Shown: piece by piece, positions 1 through 5,335 of the stretch
Layout of the letters: every line of letters begins with the position of its first letter
Numbering within the stretch: position 1 is the stretch's first letter
Assembly (NCBI GenBank): GCA_903970565.1
Contig: CAJCJE010000397.1
Coordinates: 1 to 5,335, forward strand
DNA length: 5,335 nt
DNA from: Candidatus Melainabacteria bacterium
GTDB lineage: Bacteria; Actinomycetota; Actinomycetes; Mycobacteriales; Pseudonocardiaceae
Reading direction: 5' to 3'
Program-made: the position numbers and the translations under genes
Notes under the pieces: model-generated
What the model was told of the DNA's origin: nothing
What the model saw: only the letters and a program-made list of their open reading frames with translations
The model's database searches: none

Positions 1-739
1 ACTCCTGCCGCGCCAGGATGACCCCGCCGCGCGGCCCACCGAGGGTCTTGTGCGTCGTCGTGGTCACCACGTCCGCGTACTCGACCGGGTTGGCGTGCAG
101 ACCGGCCGCGACCAGTCCGGCGAAGTGCGCCATGTCGACCATCAGCAGCGCGCCGACCTCGTTGGCGATCTCCCGGAACGCGGCGAAGTCCAGCTGGCGC
201 GGATAGGCCGACCAGCCGGCCACGATCAGCTTCGGCCGGTGTTCTCGCGCCAGCTGCGCCACTTCCGCCATGTCCACCAGATAGTCCTTTTCGGACACAT
301 GGTAGGCGGCGACCCGGTAGAGCTTGCCGGAGAAGTTCAGCCGCATCCCGTGCGTGAGGTGGCCGCCGTGGGCGAGGTCGAGGCCGAGGATGGTGTCACC
401 CGGATCGAGCAGCGCGGCCATCGCCGCCGCGTTGGCCTGGGCGCCCGAGTGCGGCTGGACGTTCGCGTACTCGGCGCCGAACAGGCCCTTCACCCGCTCG
501 ATGGCGATCCGCTCGATCACGTCGACGTGCTCGCAGCCACCGTAGTAGCGCCGGCCCGGATAGCCCTCGGCGTACTTGTTGGTCAGCACGGTGCCCTGGG
601 CCTGCATCACGGCCAGCGGCGCGAAGTTCTCCGAGGCGATCATTTCCAGCGTGTCGCGCTGCCGGCCCAACTCGGCGCCGATCGCGGCCGCGACCTCCGG
701 ATCGACCTCGGCCAGGGCGGCGTTGCGCAGATCGGTCAC
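1..739 (-). CDS. glyA: Serine hydroxymethyltransferase (GlyA), N-terminal 246 residues; 3' part lies outside the window
   Basis: Cytosolic PLP enzyme that interconverts serine plus tetrahydrofolate with glycine plus 5,10-methylene-tetrahydrofolate. The reading starts at GTG (739-737) as [15 protein letters not shown] and is open to the left edge. Family hallmarks are visible in order: LEMIASENF (residues 31-39), [14 protein letters not shown] (55-68), the active-site stretch VDMAHFAGL (201-209, with the PLP-contacting Asp202 and His205) and [14 protein letters not shown], whose Lys231 is the Schiff-base lysine. The family is usually about 420-430 residues, so roughly 180 C-terminal residues are missing only because of the window edge. 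The GTG start overlaps the gcvH stop in the four bases GTGA, which both supports this start and suggests translational coupling. It should share the riboswitch-controlled gcvH message. No damaged or missing key residue is seen in the visible part. Confidence 0.97.
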   Translation of the reverse strand, partial: MTDLRNAALAEVDPEVAAAIGAELGRQRDTLEMIASENFAPLAVMQAQGTVLTNKYAEGYPGRRYYGGCEHVDVIERIAIERVKGLFGAEYANVQPHSGAQANAAAMAALLDPGDTILGLDLAHGGHLTHGMRLNFSGKLYRVAAYHVSEKDYLVDMAEVAQLAREHRPKLIVAGWSAYPRQLDFAAFREIANEVGALLMVDMAHFAGLVAAGLHANPVEYADVVTTTTHKTLGGPRGGVILARQE

Positions 740-1134
740 TGCGCACCGCCGTCGGTCAGCGCGAAGTACTCCTGGGCACTGAGCAGGTCGGTGGGTGCCT
801 CGGCGAGTTCGACGCGCAGTAACCAGCCGTCGTTGAACGGCGCGGAGTTGACCAGTCCCGGCTCGGTGACCACCGCGTCGTTGACCTCCGAGACGGTCCC
901 GCTGACCGGCGCGTACAGGTCGCTGACCGACTTCGTGGACTCCAGTTCGCCGCACACGGAGCCGGCGCTGAGGACGTCGCCGACCGAGGGCAGTCCCACG
1001 AACACGATGTCGCCGAGCTGGTCGGCGGCGAAGGCGGTGACCCCGACGGTCACCGGATCGCTCGCCCCGTCCACCCAGTCGATCCACTCGTGCTCGGCGG
1101 TGTAGCGCAGATGGTCCGGTGGCGCATCGGCCAT
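736..1134 (-). CDS. gcvH: Glycine cleavage system H protein (lipoyl carrier)
   Basis: A 132-residue lipoylated shuttle protein that carries the aminomethyl intermediate from the P protein to the T protein in the glycine cleavage complex. It begins [17 protein letters not shown], the usual H-protein N terminus, followed by [22 protein letters not shown] (28-49) and the lipoylation segment [18 protein letters not shown] (62-79), where Lys68 is the expected lipoyl attachment site. Length is close to the family norm of about 125-130. The ATG at 1134-1132 is chosen because AAGGAG (1146-1141) lies 6 nt upstream. Two in-frame ATGs further upstream (1254 and 1200) fall inside the glycine riboswitch and would add a tail foreign to the family. 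Downstream, its TGA overlaps the glyA start. Expression is expected to respond to glycine through the upstream riboswitch. gcvT, often next to gcvH in actinomycetes, is not in this window. Confidence 0.97.
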   Translation of the reverse strand: MADAPPDHLRYTAEHEWIDWVDGASDPVTVGVTAFAADQLGDIVFVGLPSVGDVLSAGSVCGELESTKSVSDLYAPVSGTVSEVNDAVVTEPGLVNSAPFNDGWLLRVELAEAPTDLLSAQEYFALTDGGAQ

Positions 1135-1138
1135 GACG

Positions 1139-1173
1139 GGCTCCTTGGTAGTGGACTCGGTGGACACCGAGCC
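1139..1173 (-). promoter_or_regulatory. gcvH ribosome binding site and probable riboswitch expression platform
   Basis: AAGGAG (1146-1141) is a strong Shine-Dalgarno 6 nt before the gcvH ATG. Just upstream, on the minus strand, CTCGGT-GTCC-ACCGAG forms a perfect 6-bp hairpin (1171-1156). The segment GGCTC (1173-1169) overlaps the left arm of that hairpin and is also complementary to GAGCC (1143-1139), which includes the GAG of the Shine-Dalgarno. The two pairings exclude each other. No U-tract follows either hairpin. The sequence is directly visible; that it works as a translational on/off switch is inference, and the masking pairing is only 5 bp. Confidence 0.5.
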
Positions 1174-1186
1174 GACACACGAAGCC

Positions 1187-1370
1187 TCCCGCTCTGTCAT
1201 TGGCCTGAGAGCTTCACCGGCCGGTCGCCGGTTTGCACCGTGGGCGAGGCGCATGGGCGCCTCTTTTCAGAGTCGCTTCCCTCGTGCGGTAGGTGTGCCT
1301 GAGAGTTTCCTGGGAGGTTTGCTCCTTCGGCGCCACGGTCGGGGACCGCCGTGGGCTCTCCCGCGCGAGA
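1187..1370 (-). promoter_or_regulatory. Tandem glycine riboswitch (two aptamers) leading gcvH-glyA
   Basis: Aptamer 1 (about 1365-1286, reading leftward) shows the family core: GCGGGAGAG, a P3b hairpin CCACGG/CCGTGG (1354-1349 with 1338-1333), CGCCGAAGGAGCAAACC, then GGAAACTCTCAGGCA, closed by GCGG (1364-1361) with CCGC (1289-1286). Aptamer 2 (about 1279-1189) shows GACTCTGAAAAGAG, a perfect 7-bp hairpin GAGGCGC-CCAT-GCGCCTC (1263-1246), GGTGCAAACC and GAAGCTCTCAGGCC. It is closed by CTCTG (1272-1268) with CAGAG (1196-1192). Leader bases UCUCG (1370-1366) can pair with linker CGAGG (1284-1280), as in the leader-linker P0/kink-turn known for this class. The element ends about 50 nt before the gcvH ATG. 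Glycine riboswitches normally switch glycine-cleavage genes on when glycine is plentiful, and the position here fits that role. The direction of control is inferred from the family. Confidence 0.94.
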
Positions 1371-1437
1371 TCAACAGCAGTATTCGGTTGTGGGGTCTGC
1401 GGTACGGCGTTGGGGTTGCCAGCCGAACGCTAGGTCA
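1371..1437 (-). other. Short gap expected to hold the gcvH-glyA promoter; no convincing -35/-10 seen
   Basis: This 67-base stretch lies between the geosmin-synthase terminator and the first aptamer, so the gcvH-glyA transcript should start here. On the minus strand there is no good TTGACA/TATAAT pair. AATACT and TACCGC are the only weak -10-like hexamers, and neither has a good -35 at 16-18 nt. The promoter is therefore inferred from position only. Confidence 0.3.
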
Positions 1438-1471
1438 GCCCCCAGAGGGTGTCAAGGCATCCTCTGGGGGC
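1438..1471 (-). terminator. Hairpin terminator of the geosmin synthase gene
   Basis: GCCCCCAGAGG (1438-1448) and CCTCTGGGGGC (1461-1471) are perfect reverse complements, giving an 11-bp GC-rich stem with a 12-nt loop. It begins 35 nt after the geosmin synthase stop and lies upstream of the gcvH riboswitch. No U-tract follows on the minus strand, which is common for actinobacterial terminators. It should insulate the glycine-controlled transcript from read-through. Confidence 0.8.
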
Positions 1472-1505
1472 GCAGATCAGTCTCCGAGTGCGACCGGGCC
1501 GGTGG

Positions 1506-3824
<2,319 letters not shown>

Positions 3825-3851
3825 CTAAGACGGTGGCATCCGGAGTGGTGC

Positions 3852-3864
3852 GGAGGACACCTCC
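3852..3864. repeat. Small inverted repeat upstream of geosmin synthase
   Basis: GGAGG-ACA-CCTCC is a perfect 5-bp palindrome with a 3-nt spacer, 67 bp upstream of the geosmin synthase start. It could be an operator half-site pair or a hairpin in the geosmin leader. The function is unknown. Confidence 0.4.
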
Positions 3865-3874
3865 ACTCGAGCGA

Positions 3875-3892
3875 ACCCGTGTGCTAACGGGT
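3875..3892. repeat. Inverted repeat upstream of geosmin synthase, possible operator
   Basis: ACCCGT-GTGCTA-ACGGGT is a perfect 6-bp inverted repeat with a 6-nt spacer, ending about 90 bp upstream of the geosmin start codon. That is a typical distance for a regulator site. The right arm continues as CGGGTGA, which resembles a half-site of the Streptomyces developmental regulator BldM as I recall its consensus. The spacing between arms is longer than that consensus, so a BldM assignment is not supported. Confidence 0.4.
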
Positions 3893-4054
3893 GAATCATG
3901 GTGGTCCGACCGGGGGAGGCGGTCACCGGGCGTACGCGGCGCGTGAAACGGGGGGTAGTTCGGCCCGGCGGCGTGGTTCGGCGGGGTGGGACAGGTTCGA
4001 CGGGGCGGCGGTGGCTGTGATGCTCGACTCCGTCTGCTCGTCCGGGCTACCAGG

Positions 4055-4060
4055 TAAAAT
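4055..4060 (+). promoter_or_regulatory. folE: Probable folE promoter -10 element
   Basis: TAAAAT differs by one base from TATAAT and stands out as an A/T run in a very GC-rich region upstream of folE. There is no good -35 hexamer at 16-18 nt (GTCTGC at 4032-4037 is the 17-nt candidate). If used, transcription would begin near 4067 and leave a leader of about 100 nt before the folE ATG. Confidence 0.45.
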
Positions 4061-4065
4061 GGGTC

Positions 4066-4080
4066 CACAGTGTGTCTGTG
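4066..4080. repeat. Inverted repeat at the expected folE transcription start
   Basis: CACAG-TGTGT-CTGTG is a perfect 5-bp inverted repeat with a 5-nt spacer, six bases after the TAAAAT element. Its position over the predicted start site would suit a repressor operator or a 5' hairpin. No regulator family can be named from it. Confidence 0.35.
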
Positions 4081-4169
4081 AGATGACAATCAGCGCGGAG
4101 GTTGGCCATAGGCTCGGCGGCAGTGTTCCCCGGCTCGATGACCAGGCTCCCATCCGCGAGGACGTAGCC

Positions 4170-4769
4170 ATGCCCCTCCAGCCAGCCCTGCGCGTAGTGA
4201 ACGAACCCGACGCCGGTGTCGACCTCGATGCCGCGGAACGCGCCGCCGCGGATTTCCTGCGCGCGCTCGGTGTCTCGACCGACTCGGAGGGGATGCGCGG
4301 CACCCCGAGGCGGATGGCCAAGGCCTACACCGAGCTGTTCACGCCGCGCTCGTTCAACCTGACGACCTTCCCCAACGACGAGGGTTACGACGAGCTGGTG
4401 CTGGCGCGCGACATTCCGGTGCGCTCGGTCTGCGAGCACCACCTGCTGCCGTTCGTCGGTGTCGCGCATGTCGGCTACCTGCCGGGGGAGCGCATCCTCG
4501 GCCTGTCCAAGCTGGCGCGGATCGTGGAGCATTTCGCCTGCCGTCCGCAGGTGCAGGAACGGTTGACCAAGCAGGTCGCCGACTGGCTGGCCGAACAGCT
4601 CGACCCCAAGGGGGTCGGCGTGGTGATCGAGGCCGAACACACCTGTATGACCCTGCGCGGCGTGCAGGCGACCGGCTCGAACACGATCACCTCGACCCTG
4701 CTGGGCACGCTGCGCGAGGACGCCCGCTCCCGGCAGGAGTTCTTCGCCCTCACCGGCGCCAACGCCTGA
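4170..4769 (+). CDS. folE: GTP cyclohydrolase I (FolE)
   Basis: A 199-residue cytosolic zinc enzyme that converts GTP to 7,8-dihydroneopterin triphosphate, the first step of folate and other pterin synthesis. The family acts as a toroidal decamer. Visible hallmarks are GTPRRMAKAYTELF (44-57), the zinc/catalytic motif SVCEHHLLPFVGVAHVGYLP (86-105) with Cys88 and His91 as zinc ligands and His90 catalytic, GLSKLARIVE (111-120), RPQVQERLTKQVADWL (125-140) and EAEHTCMTLRG (154-164) with Cys159 as the third zinc ligand. ATG 4170 is chosen because GAGGA (4158-4162) lies 7 nt upstream and third-position GC falls off before it. The frame is open back to 3891, but that extension does not look like FolE. 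The gene stands alone, divergent from geosmin synthase and convergent with an SDR gene, not in an ftsH-folE-folP cluster, so it may be a second copy. Confidence 0.96.
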   Translation: MPLQPALRVVNEPDAGVDLDAAERAAADFLRALGVSTDSEGMRGTPRRMAKAYTELFTPRSFNLTTFPNDEGYDELVLARDIPVRSVCEHHLLPFVGVAHVGYLPGERILGLSKLARIVEHFACRPQVQERLTKQVADWLAEQLDPKGVGVVIEAEHTCMTLRGVQATGSNTITSTLLGTLREDARSRQEFFALTGANA

Positions 4770-4790
4770 CGCGCGCCCTACTCCCTCGTC

Positions 4791-4825
4791 GGCGTCAGCC
4801 GGCCTCGACCTGGCCGGCTGACGCC
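4791..4825. terminator. Bidirectional hairpin terminator between folE and the SDR gene
   Basis: Positions 4791-4804 (GGCGTCAGCCGGCC) and 4812-4825 are perfect reverse complements, forming a 14-bp stem with a 7-nt loop (TCGACCT). It begins 21 nt after the folE stop and lies downstream of the convergent SDR gene, beyond the 15-bp repeat array. There is no U-tract on either side. The symmetric stem and convergent setting point to a shared terminator. Confidence 0.87.
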
Positions 4826-4829
4826 CGAG

Positions 4830-4918
4830 ATCAGCGGTCGGAAATCAAGCGGTCGGAAATCAAGCGGTCGAGAATCAGGCGGCGAGGAATCAGGCGGCGA
4901 GGAATCAGCGGCCCAGGA
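4830..4918. repeat. Six-copy 15-bp tandem repeat overlapping the SDR stop codon
   Basis: Units start at 4830 (14 bp), 4844, 4859, 4874, 4889 and 4904. On the plus strand they read ATCAGCGGTCGGAA, ATCAAGCGGTCGGAA, ATCAAGCGGTCGAGA, ATCAGGCGGCGAGGA (twice) and ATCAGCGGCCCAGGA. The last unit contains the SDR gene's stop codon and final codons. Read on the minus strand in the SDR frame, the first five units each end in TGA: FLGR-stop, FLAA-stop twice, FSTA-stop, FPTA-stop; the 14-bp unit then breaks the frame. The copies therefore look like an amplified and drifted version of the gene's own 3' end. The array lies in the 3' untranslated part of the SDR transcript, just before the terminator hairpin. 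Confidence 0.9.
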
Positions 4919-5335
4919 AGATGTCGGCGCGCAGGTCGGCCTCGCTGGCACCGGGGTAGCGGTAGACGTCGAAGTCGGTGACCCCGGCCGCGCGCAATAC
5001 CTCGTCGTCGATGAGGGTCTGCCCGGTGTAGTCCCTGGCCGGCTGGATCAGCACCTGGTACGCGGCGTCGGCCATGATCTCCGGACGGCGGGAGACCGCC
5101 ATCGCCGCCTCGCCGCCGACGATGTTCTGGATCGCGGCGGTCGCGATGGTGGTGCGCGGCCACAGGCAGTTCGCGGCGACGCCCTGCTCGCGGTACTGCT
5201 CGGCGACGCCGAGCGTCAGCATGGTCATGCCGTACTTGCTCAGCGTGTAGGGCGCGTGCGCGGCCAGCCAGTGCCGGTCCGGGTCCAGCGGCGGGGACAA
5301 CGTGAGCACGTGCGCGTTGCCGGATTTCAGCAGGT
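4905..5335 (-). CDS. HSDL2-like short-chain dehydrogenase/reductase, C-terminal 142 residues; 5' part lies outside the window
   Basis: NAD(P)-dependent oxidoreductase of the SDR family; the substrate cannot be told from sequence. The visible part carries the catalytic Ser in LTLSPPL (residue 13 of the visible part) and the YTLSK motif (Tyr29, Lys33), followed by YGMTMLTLGVAEQY and VAANCLWPRTTIATAA. It continues with RRPEIMADAAYQVL, DYTGQTLIDDEVLRAAGVTDFDVYRY and ends DIFLGR. The SPPL motif, the ALWP-like segment and the D(E/D)-VL..GV.DFDVY region match the hydroxysteroid dehydrogenase-like 2 (HSDL2) subgroup. The N-terminal Rossmann TGxxxGIG motif must lie beyond 5335. The gene ends without the C-terminal SCP2 domain found in animal HSDL2. 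GTG at 5309 is not the start, since the conserved reading continues to the window edge. It converges on folE, and its 3' end merges into the 15-bp repeat array. Confidence 0.92.
   Translation of the reverse strand, partial: LLKSGNAHVLTLSPPLDPDRHWLAAHAPYTLSKYGMTMLTLGVAEQYREQGVAANCLWPRTTIATAAIQNIVGGEAAMAVSRRPEIMADAAYQVLIQPARDYTGQTLIDDEVLRAAGVTDFDVYRYPGASEADLRADIFLGR

Noticed and set aside
473..477. Apparent defect in the C-terminal acidic motif of geosmin synthase (DDYFP, residues 473-477 of the protein)
   Set aside because: This altered motif is characteristic of the C-terminal geosmin synthase domain, not a sign of inactivation.
50..1105. Long plus-strand open frame opposite glyA and gcvH (351 residues)
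   Set aside because: Antisense shadow across two well-recognised genes; no family resemblance and no ribosome binding site.
736..1254. Longer gcvH reading starting at ATG 1254 (172 residues)
   Set aside because: The extra 40 residues are the translated second aptamer of the glycine riboswitch; the family N terminus and a good AAGGAG mark ATG 1134 as the start.
4051..4075. Zur (zinc regulator) box in the folE promoter
   Set aside because: GGTAAAATGGG resembles one half of the AT-rich Zur palindrome, but there is no matching second arm.
3891..4169. N-terminal extension of folE from GTG 3891 or ATG 4083
   Set aside because: The added residues do not resemble FolE, no ribosome binding site precedes either codon, the GTG lies upstream of the likely promoter, and third-position GC is lower than in the body of the gene.
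4067..4169. Known folate-type riboswitch in the folE leader
   Set aside because: No strong helices or recognisable THF-type core are visible; only short hairpin-capable segments such as CACAG/CTGTG.
4831..5163. Minus-strand frame ending in LIPRRLIPRR / LISDRLISDR repeats
   Set aside because: It is an out-of-frame reading of the SDR gene running into the 15-bp array; the repeats in the peptide only mirror the DNA repeats.

Overview
The window is high-GC DNA with codon third positions almost always G or C. It carries a full-length two-domain geosmin synthase, so it comes from an actinomycete. The mix of a glycine-riboswitch gcvH-glyA pair, an HSDL2-like short-chain dehydrogenase and U-tract-less terminator hairpins fits a Streptomyces/Pseudonocardiales/Nocardia-type genome. 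The genus cannot be fixed from this sequence alone.

Layout, left to right. (1) Positions 1-1370, minus strand: a glycine-responsive unit made of a tandem glycine riboswitch (about 1187-1370), then gcvH (736-1134, glycine cleavage H protein), then glyA (from 739 leftward, serine hydroxymethyltransferase, cut by the window edge). gcvH and glyA overlap by the four bases GTGA, so they are probably translationally coupled. Together they handle glycine breakdown and one-carbon transfer to folate. gcvT and gcvP are not between the riboswitch and gcvH. (2) Positions 1438-3785, minus strand: the geosmin synthase gene, ended by an 11-bp hairpin terminator that separates it from the riboswitch transcript. 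(3) Positions 3786-4169: a non-coding divergent intergenic region with several small inverted repeats and a probable folE promoter (-10 TAAAAT at 4055-4060). (4) Positions 4170-4769, plus strand: folE, GTP cyclohydrolase I, standing alone rather than in a visible folate cluster. (5) Positions 4791-4825: a perfect 14-bp hairpin serving as a two-way terminator between convergent genes. (6) Positions 4830-4918: a six-copy 15-bp tandem repeat. (7) From 4905 to the right edge, minus strand: the 3' part of an HSDL2-like SDR gene.

Folate links folE (pterin precursor supply) with gcvH-glyA (one-carbon loading of tetrahydrofolate), but they are separately transcribed and nothing here shows co-regulation. 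Geosmin synthase is a self-contained secondary-metabolism gene.

Most ordinary content is well explained. The parts worth a second look are: the 15-bp array, which looks like an amplification of the SDR gene's own 3' end and repeats an in-frame stop codon; a possible Shine-Dalgarno-masking switch between the riboswitch and gcvH; the solitary folE with a leader of about 100 nt; and inverted repeats upstream of the geosmin gene. I found no clear sign of an undescribed multi-gene system, CRISPR array, tRNA/rRNA or insertion sequence.
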